Shown here piece after piece: positions 56,399 to 64,000 of a DNA stretch of 64,000 nt. The translations under genes were made by a program, and so were the position numbers. The stretch spans positions 558,001-622,000 of the forward strand of contig CAVRQR010000006.1 of the NCBI GenBank assembly GCA_963723495.1. Direction: 5' to 3'. Numbering within the stretch: the stretch's first letter is position 1; the number at the start of each line of letters is the position of its first letter. This DNA is from Gp6-AA40 sp963723495. GTDB taxonomy: Bacteria > Acidobacteriota > Vicinamibacteria > Vicinamibacterales > UBA2999. Below the pieces are notes generated by a model. The model saw only the letters and a program-made list of their open reading frames with translations. It was not told where the DNA came from and searched no databases.

Positions 56399-57602
56399 TC
56401 ACCGGATCCGGCCTTGCGCGTTCGTGGACAGCCAGTTGCCGATGTACTTGGCGATGTCGGCGCTGTTTCGTTCGAGCATCATCATGTGCCCGTTGCCCGG
56501 CAGGCCGATCTTCTCCATCTCCACGTACTCCGTCTTCACGCCGGCTTGGTTCAGCCACTTCGCGAGACAGTGGTCGTAGATGCGGTGATAGCTTCCTTCC
56601 CCGACCATGAAGAGCACGGGGATGTTCTGCAGGTTCTTCAGCTTTCGCGCCGGCTCCTGCTGCACGTAGCACGGCACCTTGTCGGCTGCCGGCGCCTTCT
56701 CCTCGAGCACGGTCATCAGTTCCTTCGCATCGGTGATCGCCGGCTCGTAGGTGATTGGGCTGTTGGCCACGCCCCAGCTCAGACCGCCGCCACCGCGCGT
56801 AGGTGACCTTGGCGTTATCGACCCCTCGGATCGGCGGGGCCGCTGGTTCGAGCGTGACGATAGCCTTCACGAGGTTCGGCCGAGCATCGGCGACCAGCCA
56901 TCCGAACGCGCCGCCCTGTGAATGCGTCAGGAGGATGACCGGCGAGTTGATCATGTCGAGCAGCGCGATGTTGGCGTCGCGCGTCAACGTTTCCTGCCGG
57001 CCGCCCGCGAGGAACTGAACCTGCGTTTTCGTGAAATGGTCGAAGACCTTGTCGCCGATCCGGCCGGTCCCGGGCCACTGCGTGTGCTTCTTGGCCTGCG
57101 GGTAATCGCCGCGCGCGGCCATTGCCGTGAACGTTTCTTCGAGGTTCTCCGCCGTGCGGATGTTCAGGTTCAGTTGACCCGGTGCACCATCGACCCCCGG
57201 CACGTACTGCGAGCGTCCGCGCGCCGGGAAATCCTGCAGATAGACGACGTAGCCCATCTCGAGGAAGTTGTAGGCCCAGCCAGGACGGCCGTCAGGGGTC
57301 TGGAGCCAGTCGACACCGGTCTGTCCGGCGCCGTGCAGGAAGACAACGGGATATGGCGACCTGATTTGTCGAGGCACCATCACCTCGACATACATCGCCC
57401 CTCCCATGGTCGATTCCTTGTCCGGCCCCAATTCGCCGACGTATTTGCCGCCTGCAAAGAAGAACCCGTGGCGGGCGACCTTATCGAGCGCAACGGTCGG
57501 AACCGTGGACGGCACGGCGCGCGACTGATGGTTTTGCCCCTCGGCGTGAGACCAACCAGCCAGCCCGATGACGGCGACAAAAAGTGCGAGGCGTGAATTC
57601 AT
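56399..57602 (-). CDS. exported alpha/beta hydrolase, first copy of tandem pair, one frameshift
   Basis: ATG 57602; signal MNSRLALFVAVIGLAGWSHA. Then VPTVALDKVARHGFFFAGGKYVGELG, MYVEVMVPRQIRSPYPVVFLHGAGQTGVDW, LQDFPARGRSQYVPG, ILLTHSQGGAFGWLV (nucleophile Ser), a break near 56790, then ANSPITYEPAITDAKELM, IPVLFMVGEGSYHRIYDHCLAKWLNQAGVKTEYV and LPGNGHMMMLERNSADI (catalytic His) to the stop at 56399. About 400 residues when repaired. The second copy follows directly. Confidence 0.78.
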
Positions 57603-57710
57603 GGCAGTCTCCCAAATGGACGAGGCCCCGTTCTAGAGCCGGAGCGAAAGAATGTCAAGCGATTCGCTGAGCCGTAGCTCGGCGGAGGCAAAAATCCCAA
57701 ATGCAGAGGA

Positions 57711-58121
57711 TTAGTGCAGCGTGCCCTGTGTCGGGACGTCCTTCAAAATCGCCGTCACGCGCCGATGCGCGAAGACGACGTCAGGGACTTCCTGCAGCGC
57801 GGCATGATAACGCCGGGCGTACGGCGTGCCTTCTTCATCGGGCGCGACCAGCATCCGCGCCTGCTCGATAATCGGATCGAGATCGACGCGCACATCCGGA
57901 CCATCCGACTGGAGGACATCGTCGATGCGGGCGATCAGTTCCGACACCGGGCGCAACCACGCGAACTGCGGATCGGCGACGATGACCTTGAGCAGCTCGG
58001 CAGCGCCGGTCCGCCCGTGAATGCGCTCGTACGCCGCCCGTTCCCATTCGAGCAATGTGCGATGCAGCGGAACGAGGGCGTGCCTCAATTCAGTCAGCAG
58101 ACGGCGTTGCGACTCCCGCAT
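57711..58121 (-). CDS. small conserved-looking protein, function unknown
   Basis: 136 residues from ATG 58121, two bases after the stop of the membrane-protein gene (58123), so probably co-translated with it. Mostly helical and charged (RLLTELRHALVPLHRTLLEWERAAYERIHGR; LRPVSELIARIDDVLQSDGPDVRVDLDPIIEQARMLV). No motif I recognise. The operon position supports it as a real cytoplasmic protein. Confidence 0.6.
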   Translation of the reverse strand: MRESQRRLLTELRHALVPLHRTLLEWERAAYERIHGRTGAAELLKVIVADPQFAWLRPVSELIARIDDVLQSDGPDVRVDLDPIIEQARMLVAPDEEGTPYARRYHAALQEVPDVVFAHRRVTAILKDVPTQGTLH

Positions 58122-58122
58122 C

Positions 58123-58566
58123 TCATCTCCACCGCATGAGTGTGATGCCGGCCAGCAGCAACGCCACGCCCGCGACGCGGGTGAACGACGCGCGAACGAC
58201 AGGCCCGCCGAAGAGACCGTAGTGATCCACGATGAGCGCCGCCGAGAGTTGCCCGACGATGATCGTCGCCAGCGTAACCGCGACACCAAGGCGCGGCGTC
58301 AGAAACGTGCTCACCACGATGAACGTGGCGCTGAACACGCCGCCGGTCCAAATCCACCACGGCGCGCCACCAATCCCGTGGGTGAGGGGCGACGGCTGAC
58401 GTGTCAGGAGCGCGAGTGACAGAACGACAGTCAAGGCCACGGTGAACTGCGCGGCCGCGGCCCAGATGGGACCCCCGAGGAGTCCCCCGAGCCTGGCATT
58501 GAAGACCGCCATGACGGCGACACCGGCGCCGGTAGCAAGCGCCAGCAGCAAGTAGAGGTTGTTCAC
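58123..58566 (-). CDS. DMT-type membrane protein (YdcZ/DUF606)
   Basis: 147 residues from GTG 58566; upstream codons are non-homologous. Four to five hydrophobic helices: NNLYLLLALATGAGVAVMAVFNARLGG, FTVALTVVLSLALLT, WWIWTGGVFSATFIVVSTFLTPRLGVAVTLATIIVGQLSAALIVDHYG and VAGVALLLAGITLMRWR. This is the DUF606/YdcZ half-size drug/metabolite-transporter family, which works as a dimer. Substrate unknown. Confidence 0.82.
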   Translation of the reverse strand: MNNLYLLLALATGAGVAVMAVFNARLGGLLGGPIWAAAAQFTVALTVVLSLALLTRQPSPLTHGIGGAPWWIWTGGVFSATFIVVSTFLTPRLGVAVTLATIIVGQLSAALIVDHYGLFGGPVVRASFTRVAGVALLLAGITLMRWR

Positions 58567-58579
58567 GAACGCTCCGCGA

Positions 58580-58795
58580 CTAGAGCGTTGAAGATACCTC
58601 AGAAGGACCAGCCGGCCCTCCTCGACCGGAAGAGCTCGCGCCAACGACTTTGTCCTTTGGCAATCGAATCAGCTTCGCGCAGGAGAGACATTTGAGCGTG
58701 ACATCCAGCCGCGTCGGGTCTGGGTCAGGAAACCACAACGCCGACCTGGCGCCGCAGTTCGGGCAGGAGAATTCACCGGAGGAGCCTCGCGACAT
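58580..58795 (-). CDS. small zinc-ribbon-like protein
   Basis: 71 residues from ATG 58795 with FSCPNCGARSALWF and LKCLSCAKLIRLPKDKVVG, two CxxC pairs about 25 residues apart, a plausible rubredoxin-type zinc site. The C-terminus is Gly/Ser rich. The upstream frame adds 14 codons without support, and the Shine-Dalgarno site is weak. Fourteen bases upstream of the DMT-type gene. Confidence 0.5.
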   Translation of the reverse strand: MSRGSSGEFSCPNCGARSALWFPDPDPTRLDVTLKCLSCAKLIRLPKDKVVGASSSGRGGPAGPSEVSSTL

Positions 58796-58863
58796 ATCTT
58801 TTCTTTTCTTTCCCGGAAACAACGAAAGAGGAGCCACAGACGAACACCTTCGGAGGTTGGGAG

Positions 58864-59004
58864 TTACTTGAAGCCGAGCTCTCGCACGGGCTGGCGGCCT
58901 TCCATCGGGGCGTCAGAGTAGTATTCTTCCCCGCCAATCGGCCGAAAAACGGCGACCGCGAACAATCCCGTGATTGCGAGGGATGATGTCGGGCTTCGGT
59001 GCAT
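58864..59004 (-). CDS. possible small ORF, unsupported
   Basis: 46 codons from ATG 59004 with one short hydrophobic stretch (LAITGLFAVAVF). No recognisable family and no strong ribosome site. It lies in the gap upstream of the cytochrome/copper gene; listed only because nothing else occupies this stretch. Confidence 0.2.
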   Translation of the reverse strand: MHRSPTSSLAITGLFAVAVFRPIGGEEYYSDAPMEGRQPVRELGFK

Positions 59005-59160
59005 GGCGTCATTTTCCCACGGCTCACAGGCCATCTTTTGATGTCTTCGTAAACTCTGCGGCAGGGGCGTCAATTTGCCTCGAATTGGAGCCGGGAGCGG
59101 CTGGAATTCGCCGTATACTTGTCGGACATCTCGCGGTGGACCTCTGAGGAGACTTCTCGC

Positions 59161-60582
59161 ATGAGAACCTGCCTGATTGCTGTCGTTGGTTCGTTGCTCG
59201 GAGCATCGACGCTGGCGGCGCAAACCACACCGACCTTCTACAAAGACGTACTCCCGATTCTTCAGGCGAACTGTCAGGGTTGCCATCGCCCAGGCGAGGT
59301 GGCACCGATGTCACTGCTCACGTATGAGCAGGCGAGGCCATGGGCCCGCGGCATCAAGGCAGCGGTCAGCAGCCGGCAGATGCCACCGTGGTTTGCCGAT
59401 CCAGGCTACGGTCACTTCGCCAACGAGCGGCGGCTCGTCGATCGCGAGATCGCGATCCTGTCGGCGTGGGCCGATGGCGGCGCACCCGCGGGCAACGCGG
59501 CTGAGGCGCCTCCGCCGCTGACGTTCCATGACGGCTGGAACATCAAGCCCGACATCATCGTTGAGATGCCGAAGCCGTTCGAGCTGCCGGCACGCGGCAC
59601 CATCAACTACAAGTACATCCTCGTGAAGACGGACTTCCCCGAGGACATGTGGATCTCCGCGGCGGAAATGCGTCCCGGCGACCCTGCCGTGCTTCATCAC
59701 GGCAAAGTGTGGGTGCGTCCTCCCGGATCGAAGTGGATGGAGAACGCGGTCCCGGGTGAGGCGTACGAAACGGAAAGCCATCGCAACATCCTCGGACGCA
59801 ACGCGATCGAGGAGGGGAACGACATCCTCGGGAAGTTCAATCCCGGCCTCGGCGCGCAGTCGTTCGACGTCGAAGGCGCGGCGAAGTTCGTCCCGAAGGG
59901 ATCGGATCTGGTCTTCGAGCTGCACTACACGACGTCCGGGAAGCCAGCAGCCGACATTTCAAAGCTCGGTCTGGTCCTGGCCAAGGCCGCGCCGGAGAAG
60001 CGCTACTTCTTCCACGCCGGGCCAACCGCATTGAACCTCGCGATTCCTCCTGGAGAGGGAGCAGCGGAAGTAGTCAGCGAGATCACCTTCGGCGAGGACG
60101 CAAAGCTGGTGTACGCGCAGCCGCACATGCACCTTCGCGGCAAGGACTTCGAGCTCCGCGTCGTGACGCCCGAGAAAGCACCGGTGACCGTGCTCAAGGG
60201 CAACTTCGATTTCGAGTGGCAGATGGGCTATCAGTACGCCGAGCCGATTGCGCTGCCGAAGGGTTCAAAGCTCCAGCTGATCACCCACTTCGACAACTCC
60301 ACCGCCAATCGCTTCAATCCCGATCCGACGAAGAAGGTCGTGTGGGGTCCACAGAACTGGGATGAGATGAGCAACTGCTTCATCGGCGTGCTCTTCGACC
60401 GGGGCATGGCGCCAGAGAAGGTGTTCCTCCGATCCGGGCCGAGCATGCTGCCGCGCGGCGAAGCGGGTCCAACGCTGGCTGCGTTCAACCAGGCGACGGG
60501 CGTCGCCCCGGCAACCAACGGCAACATCAACGCCAACGCCGCGCCGGCGACCAACGGCGGGCCGAGCAGCTTCGAGCGGTAA
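59161..60582 (+). CDS. exported cytochrome c / copper-monooxygenase-like protein
   Basis: 473 residues from ATG 59161 with GAGGAG upstream; signal MRTCLIAVVGSLLGASTLAA. One c-type haem site CQGCH at 38-42 in a short cytochrome domain (FYKDVLPILQANCQGCHRPGEVAPMSLLTYEQARPWARGI). Then a double beta-sandwich like the copper type II ascorbate-dependent monooxygenases (PHM): PAVLHHGKVWV, LVFELHYTTSGK and AQPHMHLRGKDFEL with His clusters suited to copper. A low-complexity Asn/Ala tail ends the chain. The fusion suggests direct electron delivery from haem to copper, which is inference. Intact, monocistronic, followed by a terminator. Confidence 0.87.
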   Translation: MRTCLIAVVGSLLGASTLAAQTTPTFYKDVLPILQANCQGCHRPGEVAPMSLLTYEQARPWARGIKAAVSSRQMPPWFADPGYGHFANERRLVDREIAILSAWADGGAPAGNAAEAPPPLTFHDGWNIKPDIIVEMPKPFELPARGTINYKYILVKTDFPEDMWISAAEMRPGDPAVLHHGKVWVRPPGSKWMENAVPGEAYETESHRNILGRNAIEEGNDILGKFNPGLGAQSFDVEGAAKFVPKGSDLVFELHYTTSGKPAADISKLGLVLAKAAPEKRYFFHAGPTALNLAIPPGEGAAEVVSEITFGEDAKLVYAQPHMHLRGKDFELRVVTPEKAPVTVLKGNFDFEWQMGYQYAEPIALPKGSKLQLITHFDNSTANRFNPDPTKKVVWGPQNWDEMSNCFIGVLFDRGMAPEKVFLRSGPSMLPRGEAGPTLAAFNQATGVAPATNGNINANAAPATNGGPSSFER

Positions 60583-60598
60583 ACGGATAAAACGTGGG

Positions 60599-60615
60599 GG
60601 CGGGTTTAACCCGCC
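60599..60615. repeat. GGCGGGTT hairpin after cytochrome/copper gene
   Basis: Perfect palindrome-like arms GGCGGGTT and AACCCGCC, only one base apart, just before the terminator. Core shared with the hairpins at 22014-22080. Confidence 0.65.
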
Positions 60616-60624
60616 GTTCTCGCA

Positions 60625-60659
60625 GGGCGGGTCTTGTTCTTTGGACCCGCCCTTTTTTT
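60625..60659 (+). terminator. rho-independent terminator
   Basis: Nine-base arms GGGCGGGTC (60625-60633) and GACCCGCCC (60644-60652), ten-base loop, then seven T (60653-60659). Correct orientation and 43 bases after the stop of the cytochrome/copper gene. Confidence 0.85.
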
Positions 60660-60669
60660 GTTTGGACGA

Positions 60670-62113
60670 CTACCTCGCGTAGATCGCGTTGCTGTAGAGA
60701 GTGGGACCGACCGAGTCCCTCAACACGAGACTGAACCAATCTCCTGCAGCCGCCATGACGGCGTGCCCGATGCGACCGTCGCTGGGCACCGAACCTGAAG
60801 CGACTGTCACGCCTTTCCTGATCCACTCGAAGCGTTGCCCTTCTGCCCGCCCGAGTTCCGCTCGCAGCTCGAGCCGGCCGATCGGCGCCGTCTCACCGGG
60901 CTGCAGCACTCGCGCCTGATTGGCCACAGCCCAGAACTCGAGCGTCGGTCCCTCCGGCGATCGCGTCCGGATGTAGACGCGCCCCGATCGAATGCCATCG
61001 ACGATGGCTTCCTCCGATAAGTTGTGTGCGTAGACCACTGTCGTTGGACGGCCGATCCTCTGGTCGATTGATTCATCGGGCGTGTGCTCGTCGCTTCCAC
61101 CAATCGCCGTGAGGCGATGGCCTCGATTCAGCATCTCCGCCCAGAACGGCCAGCCCGCCATCGGGCCCTCGGTCAGGTCACCGTTGACGATCTCGACCGC
61201 TTGCACAGCGCCGATCGTGCGCTCGTCGCGATCGTTCCACCCGCACCCCATGCACGTCTCATCGTCGGGCCGGAGCGGGTGATTGATCGACAGCAGTGCA
61301 CCCGCTGCCGTGATCTCGCTGGCCACGGTCCCAATCGGGCGGCCGTCGCCAAGTCGGAAGTCGACGAATCTCCGTTCACCGAAGGCGTTCATGTGGCCGC
61401 GGTAGGTCGTCACCTCACGGCCATGCAGAAGCAGAAGGCCCGGATAGAGGGGTTGCAGCCGGTCAACATCCGACCAGTGACTCGCCGTGTTGTGATCCGT
61501 CAGCGCAATGAAGTCGAGGCCGGCAGCACGAGCCGCGTTGAAGACGTGTTCTGGCGGCACACGGAGCCTCTCGCCCACTCGGACCTGTCGTCCGACCGTC
61601 GCTGTGTCCCGAGTGCGCATGCAGATCACCCGCATACCATCCCGGCTGGTCACGCAAAGTGGGCCATCCGGTCGCTGACCGCGACATCCGCTTGGTGATG
61701 GAGTAGCGCGACGTCACGCCCTCGCGAATGTTGGCCACCCCCAGCACGACCGCCCAACGCCCTGGCTCGATGGGGCCGGGCGTGTAGCCATAACTCGCCG
61801 CATGTGATGAGACGAACACCTGCCGCTGTCCCCCGCCGCTCCAGCCCCTGAAGCCTGCCGGGCCGCGCAGCCCCAGATCGATGACCGTGCGGTTACCACT
61901 GTCATATCGAAGATCGATATCGATCCGCTCGGTCCCTGGCGCCACCTCGAACTCGCGTTCGAACAGCCGCTCGTAGTCGACTCGCGTGATCTCCCCTTCC
62001 AGCAGGTGGGGTACTGTTGGGCTCGCCGCGCACGCGAGAAAGAACGCGAGCGAACTCTTCGGTACTGATCGACGGCCACGAAATCCACGCCCGTGCGAAT
62101 CGCGGCTTCCCAT
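60670..62113 (-). CDS. PHP-type (CehA/McbA-like) metallohydrolase, one frameshift
   Basis: N-terminal part (from about 62113; start uncertain) has LEGEITRVDYERLFEREFEVAPGTERIDIDLRYD and a beta-domain, then GWYAGDLHAHSGHSDGRT with the PHP metal motif HxHxxHSDG. A break near 61585 is followed in the other frame by VGERLRVPPEHVFNAARAAGLDFIALTDHNTASHW (second metal motif TDHNT), ALLSINHPLRP, LTAIGGSDEHTP and a beta-rich end to 60670. CehA/McbA enzymes are metal-dependent esterases or phosphoesterases of the PHP fold. Last gene of the receptor operon. Confidence 0.8.
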
Positions 62114-63038
62114 CGCAACTCCGCGGCCTGCAGCGAGCCAAAGTTATAGCCAGGCGTCCACCCACCTGACGTGTCAGATGGGTCGTGGCCGTTCAGCGTA
62201 TAAAACCGGATCCACAGTCCGGCTGCGTGCGCCGTCGTGACCAGGTCGCGCAGGCGTCGTTCTTCGGCGGCGGTCCAGTCACCGGCGCGGTTCTGACCGC
62301 CAAGTTCGACGACAGCCCACGGATGATTCCACCATCGACGGTAGTTCGAGCGTGGACCGGGAGAGACCTCGGGTACTTCCTCGCCTCGTCGGACTCGCGC
62401 CTCCGCAGGGGTGCCGGCCTGAGCCAGTCGTGAATGCACGGCTCCGAAGAGTCGCAACCGGCCGCCGACGGGAACACTATCGTGGAACGATCGCTCCTGT
62501 TCGTCGGCTTCGCCTGTCAGAACGAGCAGTGGGCCCGGCTCGAGCGCGGCGACTTCGTTTCCGTTCAAGCGGCGCGCCGTCGTGAGCCACGATTCGTATC
62601 GTCCAAGCAGCGCCCACACGGCCGCGTGATGCTCGGGTTCGTTGGTCTTGAAGTCGAGATTGAGCGTGACGACCGGCCACGCCTCGCGGTGATTCTCCTT
62701 CAGCGCCTGTTCGATGATCGGTCGAATGGCCTTGAAGAGGTACTCATCCAGCGACGGCTCGCGACCGCTGATCGGCGGGCCGTGTGAGACGACCGATCGC
62801 GCGACGCCGGTGCGTGGATCATGGTACCAGACCAGATCCTGCTCGATAGCGACCGGCGTACCGGCGGAGAGCGCACGCCGCAAACGATCGGTGTGCGCCT
62901 CCTGGTCGGGATAGGCATTGTGGGCATCGAGCAACACGCGGGTACCGGGCGTTGATCCCGTCGCCGGGCCTGCGCCGACCCCATGCCCGCAATGAGCGCG
63001 ACGCCAACGACGACGATGAAAGCGACCAGCACTCGCAT
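62050..63038 (-). CDS. exported PLC-like/glycerophosphodiester phosphodiesterase-type TIM-barrel, frameshifts
   Basis: ATG 63038; signal MRVLVAFIVVVGVALIAGMGSA. A break near 62960-62985 leads to RVLLDAHNAYPDQEAHTDRLRRALSAGTPVAIEQDLVWYHDPRTG, the GDPD/PI-PLC-type N-terminus with HN and ExD metal/catalytic motifs. Then WPVVTLNLDFKTNEPEHHAAVWALL, LWIRFYTLNGHDP and GVDFVAVDQY. A second break near 62070 hides the exact end; the adjacent frame gives EEFARVLSR. I give an approximate 3' limit. Starts 20 bases after the receptor stop. Confidence 0.75.
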
Positions 63039-63058
63039 ATCGGTCGTGCTCGAATCGC

Positions 63059-64000
63059 CTAGAATGTCAGCCGCACAGCGAACTGCATCACGCGCGGATC
63101 ACCAGCCAGGGTCGAGATCGATCCAGCGTTCGACGCCGTGATGTCCGAGTTCGGATTGCCGAAGTTGGCGCGATTGAACAGATTGAAGACGTCCCACCGC
63201 AGCGTGACGCCGACGCGTCCAGTCGAGGGAATCCGTCGCTGCACGCTCATGTCGAATGTCACGTAGCCCGGGCCGCGCACGATATTGCGTCCCGCATTGC
63301 CAAAGACGCCAGCCGGCACGCGCGTGAATGCCGCCGGGTTGAACCACTGGTCGACGGTCTCGGCACCATCCGGGTTACCCGTGAGATCCGGCAACCACGT
63401 CGCACCCTCGAGTGATCCCTGTGTCACCGTATACGGGCGACCCGATCGGGCGGTGTAGATCCCGCTGATCGTCCATCCGCCGAGGATCGCGCCGCCAACG
63501 CCGTCTCGCACGTAGCGTCCATCCGGACCAAAGGGCAGCTGGGCAACGAAATTACCCACGAAGCGGTGCCGCACATCGAAATCACTTGGACCCTCCCACG
63601 CTTCGATGTCATTGGTGTCCTGCGGACGACCGGAGCTCGCCGCAAGGTGCTCGGGCGCCTCGTCCTTCGCATCCGAGAGCGTATAGGCGATTCGATAACT
63701 GAGTCCCTGCGCGGAAGCGCTTCTCCGCCGCGAAATCGACGCCGAGGTACTGGATGTGCCGGCGGGGTCTCGCCATTGAATATGCGAGAAGTCGGGATAG
63801 GGTCGCGGGCCATTGCCGTTGAGCGGCTGGTTCAGGTTACGCAGGACCGCGATGTTCCGGCCAAAGTTGCCGACGAAGTCAGCCGACACGACGAAGTCGG
63901 CGCCGATCTGCCGCTCTCCGCCGAGCGAGAACTGGTCGAAGCTTGGCGTTCTCACCGCTCGGGTTCGCGGCGCGAACGAGCAGCCGGCTCAGGACGATGT
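63059..64000 (-). CDS. TonB-dependent receptor, C-terminal part, runs off window
   Basis: Beta-barrel C-terminus of a receptor like those at 9943 and 33219: SFDQFSLGGERQIGADFVVSADFVGNFGRN, LSYRIAYTLSDAKDE, FDVRHRFVGNFVAQLPFG, ILGGWTISGIYTARSGRPYTV and DPRVMQFAVRLTF at the end. Around 63700-63770 about 20 residues are out of frame: the adjacent frame reads IQYLGVDFAAEKRFRAGTQL, so two compensating indels are likely. The 5' part lies beyond base 64000. Confidence 0.85.

Noticed and set aside
55953..57602. One 549-residue hydrolase
   Set aside because: After about 56790 the frame turns into Arg-rich non-homologous sequence while the true hydrolase continues in other frames.

Overview
The window looks like chromosomal DNA of a GC-rich, free-living Gram-negative bacterium, most likely an acidobacterium of the Vicinamibacteria type. 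This is inferred from the gene families: large TonB-dependent receptors with an N-terminal carboxypeptidase-regulatory domain, a kinase-TPR protein, DUF6152 proteins, cytochrome c/copper-monooxygenase-like proteins, and many secreted proteins with the 'PDGxPDLSGxW' and 'MDGRxHP' motifs. No rRNA, tRNA or CRISPR array was seen.

Layout. 1-1132: 3' part of an IS91-type transposase and its gene-free flank. 1133-9804: ordinary metabolic genes (PLP enzyme, kinase-TPR, MaoC hydratase, two flavoproteins, OsmC) and one secreted MDGR-core protein. 9943-48784: an accessory region of secreted or exported proteins. 48785-58850: TRAP-type binding protein, DUF418 and esterase genes carrying many frameshifts, MFS transporter with a beta-propeller protein, tandem alpha/beta hydrolases, and small membrane and zinc-ribbon proteins. 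59161-64000: a cytochrome/copper protein, then a TonB receptor - phosphodiesterase - PHP-metallohydrolase operon running off the right edge.

The striking content is a three-part module present six times between 13.5 and 48.8 kb: an exported metallo-beta-lactamase-fold protein (MBL) and two secreted families that I call A ('DLTGYW...DPTPC') and B ('IWMDGRPHP...YLPGQNP...YPEYR'). They occur as MBL-A-B (13.5, 16.7 and 46.1 kb) or B-MBL-A (38.3-41.1 kb), usually with start-stop overlaps. At 28-30 kb and 31-33 kb B and MBL read as a single fused protein. All six MBL proteins have lost at least one ligand of the canonical first zinc site but keep the acidic-His, Asp and late His residues of the second. 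The modules travel with TonB receptors, amidohydrolases, family C secreted proteins and four DUF6152 proteins whose predicted mature N-terminus is His-His-Ser. From 41.1 down to 26.2 kb the genes form one probable transcription unit. My reading is an exported system that takes up and processes an unknown organic substrate; the substrate cannot be told from sequence. A histidine kinase and a receiver-only regulator (23.5-26.2 kb) sit between two of these operons.

Many genes carry single-base frameshifts (about 25-30 in the window), one of them in a run of six identical bases. Several are probably residual sequencing errors, so 'broken' genes are annotated across the break with the break position given. 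Short phased intergenic repeats in inverted arrangement recur near gene starts.
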